The notes: a model not told the origin generated them from the letters alone. A stretch of 13,665 nucleotides of DNA from an uncultured Saprospiraceae bacterium (GCA_938044055.1 CALIQO010000664.1:1-13665), one strand, 5' to 3'. Counted from the stretch's first letter, positions 1 through 8,237 are shown. Numbers and translations: made by a program.

Positions 1-111
1 TACTGATTTTTGAACCACAGCTACTGCTAGGTTTTTTTCTGAACATGAAGCAAGCAATAAGACTGTGCAAGCGATACAGGTGATAAAAGTAGAAGGTGAA
101 TTTATTTTCAT
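1..111 (-). CDS. N-terminal part of a lipoprotein gene, cut by the window edge
   Basis: An open minus-strand frame starts with ATG at 109-111 and runs 37 codons without a stop to the edge of the window. The predicted product begins with a short polar stretch, then a hydrophobic core (about residues 8-21) and the lipobox L-A-S-C with Cys23. This is a classic type II signal peptide, so the product should be a lipid-anchored envelope protein. After the cysteine only S-E-K-N-L-A-V-A-V-V-Q-K-S-V is visible, too little to name a family. The gene lies 23 bp downstream of the S9 peptidase stop in the same direction, so the two are probably co-transcribed. What is seen is the signal peptide and the open frame; the lipoprotein status is inferred from them, and the function is unknown. 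Confidence 0.65.
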   Translation of the reverse strand, partial: MKINSPSTFITCIACTVLLLASCSEKNLAVAVVQKSV

Positions 112-134
112 TAGAGTTGATTTCGAATTTTTAA

Positions 135-2885
135 TTAAAACCCTAGGTTAGATTTTTTTTCAATGGCGGGAATTCCTTTTCCCATCCATGGCGGTGCTTT
201 CTTCCCCATCAGATAGTGATCGAAAAACTGCTCCATTCTGACTTGGAAGTCATATCGGTTTCCCCATTTCAGCGGCCAGTGTGGTTCTCCATTATAATTC
301 AACATCCAGGCATCTTTATTCAATCTCCGCAATGCAACGAACCATTCTATGCCCTGATACCAAGGTACTGCACCGTCGTTGTCATTATGAAGAATAAGGA
401 CAGGTGTAGTGATCTTATCCGTTTCGAAGATTGGAGAATTTTCTAGGTATAGTTCTGGATTTTCCCAGAGCGTAGCACCCAGTCTGCTCTGTGTACGCTC
501 GTACTGAAACATCCGACTCATTCCAGAACCCCAGCGGATACCTCCATAGGCACTGACCATGTTGACAACAGGAGCGCCAGATTCAGCGCAGGCATATAAG
601 TCTGTCTTCGTAACGATATGTGCAATCTGGTAACCTCCCCACGAGTGCCCTTGTAGTCCGACACGTTTCTTATCTACGAAACCCATCTCGAGAATATGCT
701 CAGTTCCACTGACAACAGTCTCTAAAGCACTCTTCCCAGGATAACCTACGGTATAGTATATATCTGGATTGAAAATTACATAGCCCTTGCTGAGATAGTA
801 GGAGTAATTTATAGTGGATCGATGTGCATATGGCGCACGATGACTATAAAACCTATCAGAGCTCTTTTCGTAAAAATTTACAATCATCGGATATTTTTTA
901 TTCCGATCGAAATTACCTGGGACGAACAGCATGCCTGTTTCTTGTCTTCCATTTTTATTTTTCCATGATACCAGTTCTCCAGAACCCCAGTTATAATCTT
1001 CCTGTTGAGGATTGGCTTCAGAAATCTTATTCCCTTCTGAAAAAGATAAGTCGCTGGCTATAATATCAGGAAATTCTTCCATGCTTTCGCGGGTGTAGAA
1101 AATATCATTGCTTTCTCTGGCTTTTGTAATTCTCGGACTATACCTGTGATCGCTATGGAGGAGGGTTTTTATTTTGTGATCTGATGTCCGCAGGGCATAG
1201 CCAGAACTTTTATCCCTTTCATTAAAAGTATATAAGTACATGGGTGCCGATAAGTCTATGTGATCCTCTTCTGTATCTAGTTTTATATATCTATACTTTA
1301 ATTTTTCAGCCCTTCCTTCTGTTAAGTTTTTGCTGGCAGATTCACAGGTAGCGTCCACCAACCACAGATCATATCTATCCTGGATAATCATATATCGATC
1401 ACCTATACTCCATCCAGCAAGCCCATAAGAAAAAGCTTCTGTAGGTCGATCGTTGATTTCATCTCCCAGTGGTGTGGAAATGTCTCTGGCTGGTTTTAAT
1501 AATTGACCAGACTTTAGGTCATAAGCATAATATTTTTGTTCTTCTCTGTGAAACCAGTAGGCGTATTTTCCTGCTGGAGATATCCGCACGTTGCCGGGGA
1601 TTTTTTTTAATATAGAATGACTGCTTCCATTCTTACTATCGATAGAATATAAGTCCGCATATGTATTGCCTTCCCAAGAAAGATACTTGAGATAGGGTTC
1701 TTCATTGACCCCTATGAAATTGCCTTCACTACTTTTTTTAGATTGCAATACTGTAGGATGATTAGAATTACCAAGCTGGACGATGGATTTAGATTCTAGA
1801 TCGAAGTAGGCTAAGTATGCTTTCTTTTTCTCTTGTTCTAGTAAGACTTTCTGCTGTGTGTATAACCGTGAATCCTGTGTTGTCCATATTTCTACATCGG
1901 GTGTTTCATCCGCTATCCATGTAGTATCTGGTAAGATCGGGTCTGGAGCGACGTGGAAGAAAAGGCGATTTCCTTGATCATTGAATGTAGGTTTATGATG
2001 GTGACTGATGTGTAGCGATCTATCGTCAAATATTGTTTCATAATCCGCAACCTTTATTGCCGGTTGAGATTTCGATCCATACCACAATTCATAAGGGCGG
2101 AGCGATGCTGAAGAAGTATCTACATCCATGATACAAGCAGTATGGTTTCCATCCTCAGATAGGACGAGGTACTTATAATCTCCTTTTGTGGAAACGATAG
2201 TTGCGACTTTCCCTGTGAGGATTTCTCGTCGGTAGACTCCAGCCTGTGTAAGAGAATCTACTTCAGCTACCTCATACAGCAACACAGGAGACTCATCGGC
2301 TAGGGTATAATTTTTTACATGATGGATGGTGTCCTTGATTCCGGTGGATAAATTCCAGACGAGCAAGGAGGATCCTGGATCTGCAGGTCCAGTCTGAGAG
2401 GTAGAATCAGATTCGGTGATTTCACTTTCTTTGAGATGGACGATTAGATGATTGCCCCATTTTTTCGATAATTCATATTTGTTGAAATCAGAGACTTTTT
2501 CTAAAGACTTTTTTTCAATATTAAACACGGTTAAGGTGTCATTTTCTTCTTGCTTTTTTTTACTAGCATGGATAGGGGTAAGCTTTCGCTCAAATGGCTC
2601 CTTGGTTCTATATACAACATGGTTTTCTAATCGAGCGATCTGCGGTCTTTCGGCTCTGGGAAAAGAATAAGTATAGCCATTTTCTTTTATGTAGATGTGT
2701 AGAACCCCTCTGGCTCTTTCGGCTTTGGTTACATAGGTGATTACTTTTCCAGTATTGCTAATAGAGGGAGAATTTATTCTATTCCAACTGCCATATACAT
2801 CTGGAGTCATGGACTTCATTTGAGCGGAAGCGGTAGAAGCAATAATGAAAAATAAAAATGCAAAGGATACAATGTGTCTAAACAT
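135..2885 (-). CDS. Secreted S9-family (prolyl oligopeptidase type) serine peptidase
   Basis: A 916-residue protein predicted to cleave peptides outside the cytoplasm. The N-terminus is a typical signal peptide with hydrophobic core F-A-F-L-F-F-I-I-A and cleavage near A-S-A-Q (about residue 21). I chose the ATG at 2883-2885 because the frame's upstream extension (to 2975) puts 30 residues before this signal peptide and runs into mgsA. A long beta-rich region, presumably the S9 propeller, precedes an alpha/beta-hydrolase domain. The nucleophile motif is G-H-S-W-G-G with Ser748, the acid is Asp837 in H-N-D-N-D-G-A-V-P, and the base is His869 in G-E-P-H-W-P. This is the order and spacing expected of clan SC S9 peptidases, so the triad appears intact. 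Substrate preference (dipeptidyl, glutamyl or other) cannot be read from the sequence. It shares a 63-bp divergent spacer with mgsA and is followed closely by a lipoprotein gene. Confidence 0.93.
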   Translation of the reverse strand: MFRHIVSFAFLFFIIASTASAQMKSMTPDVYGSWNRINSPSISNTGKVITYVTKAERARGVLHIYIKENGYTYSFPRAERPQIARLENHVVYRTKEPFERKLTPIHASKKKQEENDTLTVFNIEKKSLEKVSDFNKYELSKKWGNHLIVHLKESEITESDSTSQTGPADPGSSLLVWNLSTGIKDTIHHVKNYTLADESPVLLYEVAEVDSLTQAGVYRREILTGKVATIVSTKGDYKYLVLSEDGNHTACIMDVDTSSASLRPYELWYGSKSQPAIKVADYETIFDDRSLHISHHHKPTFNDQGNRLFFHVAPDPILPDTTWIADETPDVEIWTTQDSRLYTQQKVLLEQEKKKAYLAYFDLESKSIVQLGNSNHPTVLQSKKSSEGNFIGVNEEPYLKYLSWEGNTYADLYSIDSKNGSSHSILKKIPGNVRISPAGKYAYWFHREEQKYYAYDLKSGQLLKPARDISTPLGDEINDRPTEAFSYGLAGWSIGDRYMIIQDRYDLWLVDATCESASKNLTEGRAEKLKYRYIKLDTEEDHIDLSAPMYLYTFNERDKSSGYALRTSDHKIKTLLHSDHRYSPRITKARESNDIFYTRESMEEFPDIIASDLSFSEGNKISEANPQQEDYNWGSGELVSWKNKNGRQETGMLFVPGNFDRNKKYPMIVNFYEKSSDRFYSHRAPYAHRSTINYSYYLSKGYVIFNPDIYYTVGYPGKSALETVVSGTEHILEMGFVDKKRVGLQGHSWGGYQIAHIVTKTDLYACAESGAPVVNMVSAYGGIRWGSGMSRMFQYERTQSRLGATLWENPELYLENSPIFETDKITTPVLILHNDNDGAVPWYQGIEWFVALRRLNKDAWMLNYNGEPHWPLKWGNRYDFQVRMEQFFDHYLMGKKAPPWMGKGIPAIEKKSNLGF

Positions 2886-2893
2886 ATCAATGG

Positions 2894-2924
2894 AAAAATT
2901 AATTAGTATTATTGTCCATACAAG
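2894..2924 (-). promoter_or_regulatory. Candidate promoter for the S9 peptidase gene
   Basis: On the minus strand CTTG (2924-2921) is followed after 19 bases by TAATTTTT (2901-2894), 8 bp before the chosen ATG. Against the Bacteroidota pattern TTTG-N19-TAnnTTTG each box has one mismatch. The spacing and the position inside the 63-bp divergent spacer favour it, but the spacer is AT-rich and a chance match is quite possible. No equally good plus-strand match for mgsA is visible; TATTATTG at 2907-2914 has no upstream box. Confidence 0.35.
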
Positions 2925-2948
2925 TACGGAATCACGATAAATCGAACA

Positions 2949-3332
2949 ATGATCAATATAGCACTTATCTCGCACGATGGTAAGAAACCTGAAATGGTTT
3001 CTTTCGTTGTAGCCAATAGTTCTTTCCTGAAAGATTGTAAAATCTATGCAACTGGTACAACTGGTGGCTTGATTAAGAAGGAAGGATTCAACGTAGAAAG
3101 TTTGCTTTCGGGGCCTTTAGGAGGAGATGCGCAGATAGCCGCCCTACTTGCGACTGAACAGGTAGACCTTGTCATATTTTTTAGAGATCCGATGGACAAG
3201 CATCCCCACGAACCTGATGTTCAGATGCTTATGCGTCTATGTGATGTACATAACGTCCCTCTTGCTACCAACCCTAAAGCTGCCCACTATCTTCTAAAAG
3301 GGATAGAAGCCTATCTTAAAACAGAGAAGTGA
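2949..3332 (+). CDS. mgsA: Methylglyoxal synthase
   Basis: A cytoplasmic enzyme of 127 residues that converts dihydroxyacetone phosphate to methylglyoxal and phosphate, the bypass of lower glycolysis used when phosphate is limiting or sugar phosphates accumulate. The whole family signature is present: A-L-I-S-H-D near the N-terminus (His9), the phosphate loop T-G-T-T-G-G (residues 35-40), L-S-G-P-L-G-G-D with Asp60, and F-F-R-D-P-M-D followed by P-H-E-P-D-V with His87 and Asp90. By alignment from memory these correspond to E. coli His19, Asp71 (catalytic), His98 and Asp101. The protein is about 25 residues shorter than the E. coli enzyme, missing the N-terminal extension and a C-terminal tail, with no core element lost. 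Its TGA overlaps the GTG start of uvrC, so the two are very likely one transcript with coupled translation. Confidence 0.95.
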   Translation: MINIALISHDGKKPEMVSFVVANSSFLKDCKIYATGTTGGLIKKEGFNVESLLSGPLGGDAQIAALLATEQVDLVIFFRDPMDKHPHEPDVQMLMRLCDVHNVPLATNPKAAHYLLKGIEAYLKTEK

Positions 3333-5158
3333 CCACCGAGGATTTTAAAAAACTCGCACCTACCTTGCCGCGACGGCCCGGCATCTATAAGTACATGGAT
3401 GGGGATGACGTTATTTTATACGTCGGCAAGGCTAAAAATCTGAAAAATAGATTGAGTTCGTACTTCGGTGAGAAAAAACATATTCCCTATAAAGCAAGGA
3501 CCCTTGTTAAGAATGCATCCTATATTGAATACACAATAGTGGAGACAGAACACGATGCTTTGTTACTAGAAAGCACATTGATTAAAAAGTTCCAGCCTCG
3601 ATACAATGTCCAACTAAAGGATGGAAAATCTTTCAGCTATATATGTGTAAAGAAAGAAAGATTTCCTCGTGTGTTTTTTACGCGTAGAGTAATCCGAGAT
3701 GGCTCAACTTACTTCGGTCCATATACATCTAAGTTCCGAGCTAAAATTGTCTTAGATATTGTGAAGAAGCTTTTTAAACTCAGGACATGTAATTTCCATC
3801 TATCGGAAAAAAACATTGAAGCGGGAAAGTTTAAGGTCTGTCTGGAATATCACATTAAGAATTGCAAAGGCCCTTGTGAAGGACTAGAAGATGAAGCGGA
3901 ATACCTTGAGAAAATTACGCAAGTAAAGAACATACTTAATGGGAACTTGAAGCAGGTGAAAGATTATATAAGGTCACAGATGGCCTTGTATGCTGGGCAA
4001 CTACAGTTTGAGTTAGCCCAAGATTTCAAGGATAAGCTGGAAGCATTCGAAGATTATCAGGCGAAGTCTACTGTTGTGAGTGCTAGTATCAAGGATGTAG
4101 ATGTGTTCTCTATAACGTCGGATGAGAATAACGCCTATGTCAATTACCTCAAGGTTGTCAACGGCGCTTTAATCAATACAGATACTCTGGAAGTGGAAAA
4201 GAAAATGGATGAATCAGATGAGCACATCCTATCTATATCTATTCCGCACTTGAGAGAAAAATTCAATAGCATAGCTCCAGAAGTTGTCTTACCTATGAAA
4301 ACGGTGATGGTTGATAAAACGCTTACTGTAACCGTTCCCCAGCGCGGGGATAAGCGTAAGCTCCTAGAGTTGAGTGAAAAAAATGTCATGTACTACTTAC
4401 ATCAAAAATACCAACAAGAATTAACACGAAAGAAGAAACAGACTTCTACGGAACGTATTCTGAATACGATGAAACAAGACTTGCAGATGAGTGAGATTCC
4501 TTTTCATCTGGAGTGTTTTGATAATTCTAATATACAAGGAACCAATCCCACAGCGAGTTGTGTGGTTTTTAAAAATGGTAAACCCAGCAAGAAGGATTAT
4601 AGACATTTTAAGATTAAGACAGTAGAAGGACCTGATGATTTCGCTTCAATGGAAGAAGTAGTCTATCGAAGATACAATCGACTGGTACAAGAAGGAGAGC
4701 CCTTGCCTCAGCTTATTATTATTGATGGAGGAAAAGGCCAATTGAGTTCTGCTGTAAAGAGCCTAAAGAAGATTGGAATCCTAGATAAAGTAACCATTAT
4801 AGGAATCGCTAAAAAGCTTGAGGAAATTTATTTTCCAGGAGATTCGATTCCTCTGTATATCAATAAAAAATCGGAGTCACTCAAAGTGATCCAGCACGCA
4901 AGAAATGAATCTCATCGTTTTGCCTTGAAATTGCATAGAAACTTACGTTCTAAGAACGCGCTGGGCACCTCTCTTACTGCAGTTCCTGGAATCGGTGAGA
5001 AGACAGCTGAAAAACTGTTGAAATTGTATGGCAGTATCGAACGGATTAAAAAACTAGATAAGATGATTCTAGAAGAAACCATCGGTAAGAAGAATGCGAA
5101 ATCTTTATTGAAATATTTTAAGGGACAAGCTAAAGTGGAAAACGCAGAAGAAGAGTGA
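3329..5158 (+). CDS. uvrC: Excinuclease ABC subunit C, nucleotide excision repair endonuclease
   Basis: A 609-residue UvrC, which makes the 3' and 5' incisions at UvrAB-marked DNA lesions. Domains in order: an N-terminal GIY-YIG nuclease (P-G-I-Y at 17-20, Y-V-G at 31-33, Arg41, Glu81); four cysteines (154, 171, 179, 183), the set linked to an Fe-S cluster in UvrC; a UVR/UvrB-binding helix pair (about 207-242); the RNase H-like 5' nuclease (F-D-N-S-N with Asp398, I-I-D-G-G-K-G-Q with Asp466, His529); and tandem helix-hairpin-helix motifs (about 549-600, V-P-G-I-G-E-K-T). At the position of E. coli Asp466 there is K-K-L-E-E-I with a Glu, which I believe is usual in this phylum. The start is GTG, overlapping the mgsA stop by four bases. 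The first internal ATG (Met23) would cut into the GIY motif, so GTG is well supported. Normal full length. Confidence 0.97.
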   Translation: MTTEDFKKLAPTLPRRPGIYKYMDGDDVILYVGKAKNLKNRLSSYFGEKKHIPYKARTLVKNASYIEYTIVETEHDALLLESTLIKKFQPRYNVQLKDGKSFSYICVKKERFPRVFFTRRVIRDGSTYFGPYTSKFRAKIVLDIVKKLFKLRTCNFHLSEKNIEAGKFKVCLEYHIKNCKGPCEGLEDEAEYLEKITQVKNILNGNLKQVKDYIRSQMALYAGQLQFELAQDFKDKLEAFEDYQAKSTVVSASIKDVDVFSITSDENNAYVNYLKVVNGALINTDTLEVEKKMDESDEHILSISIPHLREKFNSIAPEVVLPMKTVMVDKTLTVTVPQRGDKRKLLELSEKNVMYYLHQKYQQELTRKKKQTSTERILNTMKQDLQMSEIPFHLECFDNSNIQGTNPTASCVVFKNGKPSKKDYRHFKIKTVEGPDDFASMEEVVYRRYNRLVQEGEPLPQLIIIDGGKGQLSSAVKSLKKIGILDKVTIIGIAKKLEEIYFPGDSIPLYINKKSESLKVIQHARNESHRFALKLHRNLRSKNALGTSLTAVPGIGEKTAEKLLKLYGSIERIKKLDKMILEETIGKKNAKSLLKYFKGQAKVENAEEE

Positions 5159-5605
5159 TTAATTTACAATTTCATGTCCATTTTCTACCAGTACTTCTTC
5201 AGCCCAGGAGTTAAAGGCCGACACAGACATACTTCCTTCATATTTTTTCAACACTCTGCCTTTATCGTCTAGAAAGAGTAGGGTAGGATAAGCAGCTACA
5301 CCGAAAATGATGTTGAGATCTGGTCCTTCTCCTTTCTCAGCGTTTACTTTATAATTTACGAAATTGCTGTTCATAAAGTCTGCAGTCGGTTCATCACCAA
5401 ATACGTACTTATCCATTTCTTTACATGGTAGGCACCAGTCTGTATAGATGTCTACAAAGACTATTTTATTTTCTACAGTGGCTTTATTAAGAACGGTTGT
5501 AAGGTCCTTGCTTTTTTCGTAATTGATTCCGCGTTGAACTTCTAATTCTTGTGGACTACCACAAGAAAGGAGTAATAAAAACAGTATTGGAGTTAAGTGC
5601 TTCAT
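5159..5605 (-). CDS. Thioredoxin-fold lipoprotein, probable periplasmic disulfide oxidoreductase
   Basis: A 148-residue protein with a lipoprotein signal peptide: Lys2, a run of leucines, then L-L-S-C with Cys15 as the lipidated residue. After a linker comes one thioredoxin-like domain, with the strand I-V-F-V-D-I-Y leading into the active site D-W-C-L-P-C-K (Cys58, Cys61) and a cis-proline motif A-A-Y-P-T (Pro107). Both catalytic cysteines and the cis-Pro are intact, so redox activity is likely. Lipid-anchored proteins of this type generally reduce or exchange disulfides in the envelope; the partner is not visible. It is the last gene of the cysQ-glycosyltransferase cluster, 27 bp after the stop of the family 4 glycosyltransferase. 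Its TAA directly abuts the uvrC TGA on the other strand with no base between. A separate promoter in the AT-rich 27-bp gap cannot be excluded. Confidence 0.88.
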   Translation of the reverse strand: MKHLTPILFLLLLSCGSPQELEVQRGINYEKSKDLTTVLNKATVENKIVFVDIYTDWCLPCKEMDKYVFGDEPTADFMNSNFVNYKVNAEKGEGPDLNIIFGVAAYPTLLFLDDKGRVLKKYEGSMSVSAFNSWAEEVLVENGHEIVN

Positions 5606-5632
5606 ATTGAAGTATAAATATATAAAATAATT

Positions 5633-6709
5633 TTATAATATATTTAAAACCTCCTTGTATATATTTGTTGTTTTAAGTGCCAGCACTTTTGCTGAGAAAT
5701 TCAATACGTGTCGAGAGGCGTTATATGATAAGGTTTTCCCAAGTGTTTTATTTTGTATCAGGCTATTAATTTTCTGAGCTAAGGCTTTTTCGTCACCTAC
5801 TTGACAGAGTAATCCATTGTACCCATCAGTAATGATCTCAGGAATCCCTCCAGCATCTGTGGAGACGATAGGTGTTTCGTATAGCATGGCATCTAAGAGG
5901 GTTGAACCCAGTCCTTCTGTCTTGCTTGTAAATAAAAATATATCGATCTCTTCTAGATGCTTATGTGCTTCCTTGATAAAACCGGTTACTGTAATATAAG
6001 GTTTCATGTCATACCTTTCAATAAACTGGCTGATTTCATGCTTTACTCCACCATCTCCACCGATGATTAGAAAGTGGGTTTTGTTATTTTCCTTATAGAC
6101 TTTCTGAGCAGTTCTAAGGAAGGTAGGGTAGTCCTTATGATCGGCCATTGCCGAAAGATTGGCTATAAGGGTTGAGTCACTTGATATATTAAATCTAGTT
6201 CTAAGAGAGTAAGCTGCTGTTGATCTTTTTTCGATATCGATCCCATCATGGATGGTAACTAAGTGATTGGTTCTGGGTAATTTATTCTTAAGTACGTTCT
6301 GGATACAATCTGATACACAGATGATTTTAGAAATTTGTGGATGAAGATATTTGGCGGTAGACCGAGGAGGAAAATCTACCTTCCTTGAAACGACAATCGG
6401 TGGTTTAAGACCCAGTCGTGCTGCATGGTAAGCGTAGGTATGACTGTGGGCATCATGGGTGTGAATTATGTCGACATTGTGGTTGCGGCACATCGATTTG
6501 AGCTTCCAGCTAAATACTGGATCCATACTGGCTCTCTTGTGATACGTAATGTGGGGGATGTTCTGTTCCTTACAGTAGTTGATCAACATAGAACCTGCTG
6601 GTGCACATACGATGTGATTTACTTCAGAAGGAGCGTTGTGCAACAGGAGGGAAAGTTGACTTTCACCGCCTCGCCACGATCTTGCTGAAGAGAGATGTAA
6701 GATCTTCAT
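5633..6709 (-). CDS. Family 4 (GT-B) glycosyltransferase
   Basis: A 358-residue cytosolic or membrane-associated glycosyltransferase. The N-terminal half has the acceptor-domain signature of GT4 enzymes: M-K-I-L-H-L-S, then S-W-R-G-G-E (Gly14-Gly15-Glu16), and I-I-H-T-H-D-A-H at about residues 80-87. The C-terminal half has the sugar-nucleotide domain: H-D-G-I-D, L-I-I-G-G-D-G near the middle, V-T-G-F, and the E-x7-E type motif E-G-L-G-S-T-L-L-D (Glu265 to Asp273), followed by T-P-I-V-S-T-D-A-G-G-I-P-E. The second acidic residue is Asp rather than the usual Glu, a conservative change. No signal peptide or transmembrane segment is evident. Its ATG overlaps the TGA of the preceding GT2 gene by four bases, so translation is likely coupled. 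Donor and acceptor cannot be told; lipopolysaccharide or another envelope glycan is an inference from its GT2 neighbour. Confidence 0.9.
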   Translation of the reverse strand: MKILHLSSARSWRGGESQLSLLLHNAPSEVNHIVCAPAGSMLINYCKEQNIPHITYHKRASMDPVFSWKLKSMCRNHNVDIIHTHDAHSHTYAYHAARLGLKPPIVVSRKVDFPPRSTAKYLHPQISKIICVSDCIQNVLKNKLPRTNHLVTIHDGIDIEKRSTAAYSLRTRFNISSDSTLIANLSAMADHKDYPTFLRTAQKVYKENNKTHFLIIGGDGGVKHEISQFIERYDMKPYITVTGFIKEAHKHLEEIDIFLFTSKTEGLGSTLLDAMLYETPIVSTDAGGIPEIITDGYNGLLCQVGDEKALAQKINSLIQNKTLGKTLSYNASRHVLNFSAKVLALKTTNIYKEVLNIL

Positions 6710-7464
6710 GGCCTTACAGATTCGTCATAGAACTTTATCTGTAAGTCGGAAAGCTTAGCATTCATTTTGCTGATTGTCCACCCAGCTTTTCCATCGAGGA
6801 ATCCAAGCTTAATCACATATGTTTTTATAAACTGAAAGATGGAACCGAAATATCTTTTAGAGAAGGAAGGGCGTTTATCGTTTTCAATCCATCCCTCAGC
6901 TCTTAATCTGGCATAATCATTTATGCGCTTTTCATGATCCTGGACGCTGTCATACGAATAGTGAAGAAGGTCTCCTTTTAGTTTTACCTGTTTATTCCCA
7001 GTAAGTGGTGTGAGATTCTCATGTACCTTAGCAGCGTCCCACTTGCAATCTTCTCTATTGTAAATCCTGATCTTATACCGTGGATACCAGCCACAATGTT
7101 TTATCCATGTGCCGGCATAGTTTACGAGTGAGTTTAAAAGATAGACTGACCCTTTTTCAGGCTGTAGAGATAAGATTGAATCTTTAAGCGCAGGGCTGAT
7201 TACTTCATCCCCATCGATGGAGATAATCCAATTGTTTTTAGCTTTTGAGGCTCCGAAATTCTTATTGGCCCCATAACCATTCCATCCGATTTCATAGATG
7301 TGTATACCCAACGATTCTGCTATTGATACCGTGTTGTCTGTACTCCCAGAATCTACCAGAACGATATCGTCAGTAATTTCTAAGATGGATTGAATGCAGG
7401 ATGCTAAATGCTTCTCTTCATTGCGTGCAATAATGACTGCTGACCACTTATGCTTCATGGACAT
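6706..7464 (-). CDS. Family 2 glycosyltransferase, WaaE/KdtX-like
   Basis: A 252-residue GT-A fold glycosyltransferase. Visible motifs are S-A-V-I-I-A-R-N-E-E (residues 8-17), V-D-S-G-S-T-D-N-T (Asp38), N-K-N-F-G-A (67-72) and the metal-binding I-D-G-D-E (Asp84-Asp86). The C-terminal half, with N-L-T and L-L-H-Y-S-Y followed by a helical segment containing R-I-N-D-Y-A, resembles the WaaE/KdtX subgroup that glycosylates the inner core of lipopolysaccharide. That assignment is by motif memory only. No membrane segment is obvious. The gene overlaps cysQ by 17 bp if started at the ATG at 7462-7464; a second ATG at 7456-7458 (Met3) would also overlap and is equally acceptable. It is coupled to the downstream GT4 gene by a four-base ATGA overlap. 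Together the two enzymes suggest consecutive steps of one envelope glycan. Confidence 0.9.
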   Translation of the reverse strand: MSMKHKWSAVIIARNEEKHLASCIQSILEITDDIVLVDSGSTDNTVSIAESLGIHIYEIGWNGYGANKNFGASKAKNNWIISIDGDEVISPALKDSILSLQPEKGSVYLLNSLVNYAGTWIKHCGWYPRYKIRIYNREDCKWDAAKVHENLTPLTGNKQVKLKGDLLHYSYDSVQDHEKRINDYARLRAEGWIENDKRPSFSKRYFGSIFQFIKTYVIKLGFLDGKAGWTISKMNAKLSDLQIKFYDESVRP

Positions 7465-8233
7465 TTCCGGTAGCGAAAAAATGAGGGTTGAGAAGATCCT
7501 CTTTGTTGTACTCTAGCGCATCCTCGGGCAGATCTGATTTTACAACAGTTCCTCCCGCTTCTTTAAGAATGGCATGTGCGGCTGCAGTATCCCATTCCAT
7601 AGTAGGCGCAAGTCTAGGATATAGGTCGGCTTCTCCAGTTGCTAGCACGAGAAACTTGAGGCTGCTCCCCTTAGAAATCTTGATCGGATTATTGAGTCGA
7701 TCAATATAGGCTTGTGTTCCTTCGTTAAGGTGTGACCTCGAACATACAACCTTCAGACCTTCATCTTCCATAGAGAAGGATCGACAGGATATTCTGTTGC
7801 TTCCATCTTGATCTACTTTCCATGCGCCATGTCCAGACATAGCCCAGAATAATTGCTCAGTCACAGGTACATAGACCACACCCATAATCGGATTACCATG
7901 TCGAATCAAGGCAATATTAACCGTAAATTCTCCATTTCGTTTTATGAATTCTTTCGTCCCATCAAGAGGGTCAACCATCCAGCAATAGCTAAATTCTTTT
8001 CGTTGATCGTAAGGTTGGGTTTTATTTTCTTCAGAAATAATCGGGATATCCGGAAAATGAGAAATAAGACCGGCACAGATAATGTCGTTGGCTTTTTTAT
8101 CGGCTCTCGTAAGTGGGCTATCATCCCCCTTAACTTCTACATCGAAGTTATCTGAATTATAGACCTCCATGATGGCTTTACCCGCAGCAATGGCAATTTC
8201 GTTGACTTGATCGACAATTTTCTTTATATCCAT
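7448..8233 (-). CDS. cysQ: 3'(2'),5'-bisphosphate nucleotidase CysQ
   Basis: A 261-residue member of the inositol monophosphatase superfamily. CysQ dephosphorylates 3'-phosphoadenosine 5'-phosphate (PAP) to AMP, clearing the by-product of sulfate reduction, sulfotransferases and phosphopantetheinyl transfer. All metal and catalytic motifs are present: S-P-L-T-R-A-D (39-45), I-S-E-E-N (Glu69), V-D-P-L-D-G-T-K-E-F (Asp88, Asp91), and M-E-W-D-T-A-A-A-H-A with Asp215 near the C-terminus. The D-G-T-K-E-F variant favours CysQ over inositol phosphatase. Length is normal. It is the first gene of the minus-strand cluster and overlaps the GT2 gene. A good Bacteroidota promoter match ends only 4 bp upstream of its ATG, and no alternative start lies before the conserved region, so the leader should be very short. 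I see no sulfotransferase or cys genes nearby to explain the placement. Confidence 0.94.
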   Translation of the reverse strand: MDIKKIVDQVNEIAIAAGKAIMEVYNSDNFDVEVKGDDSPLTRADKKANDIICAGLISHFPDIPIISEENKTQPYDQRKEFSYCWMVDPLDGTKEFIKRNGEFTVNIALIRHGNPIMGVVYVPVTEQLFWAMSGHGAWKVDQDGSNRISCRSFSMEDEGLKVVCSRSHLNEGTQAYIDRLNNPIKISKGSSLKFLVLATGEADLYPRLAPTMEWDTAAAHAILKEAGGTVVKSDLPEDALEYNKEDLLNPHFFATGNVHEA

Positions 8234-8237
8234 AAGG

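Noticed and set aside
3..83. Open plus-strand frame at the left edge (26 codons ending in TGA at 81-83)
   Set aside because: It is short and without features, and it overlaps the minus-strand lipoprotein start, which has a clear signal peptide and lipobox.
216..1063. Plus-strand ORFs opposite the S9 peptidase, and similar antisense ORFs opposite uvrC, the glycosyltransferases, cysQ and the M1 gene
   Set aside because: They are short, lie wholly within well-supported genes on the other strand, and show no recognisable domain or plausible start context.
2886..2975. A 30-codon N-terminal extension of the S9 peptidase frame back to an ATG at 2975
   Set aside because: It would place the signal peptide at residue 31 and overlap the mgsA start. 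The ATG at 2885 begins a normal signal peptide.
5640..5660. A Shine-Dalgarno-like AAGGAGG on the minus strand before the thioredoxin lipoprotein gene
   Set aside because: It lies inside the end of the GT4 gene and about 40 bp from the start codon, too far to serve as a ribosome binding site, and the phylum rarely uses such sites.
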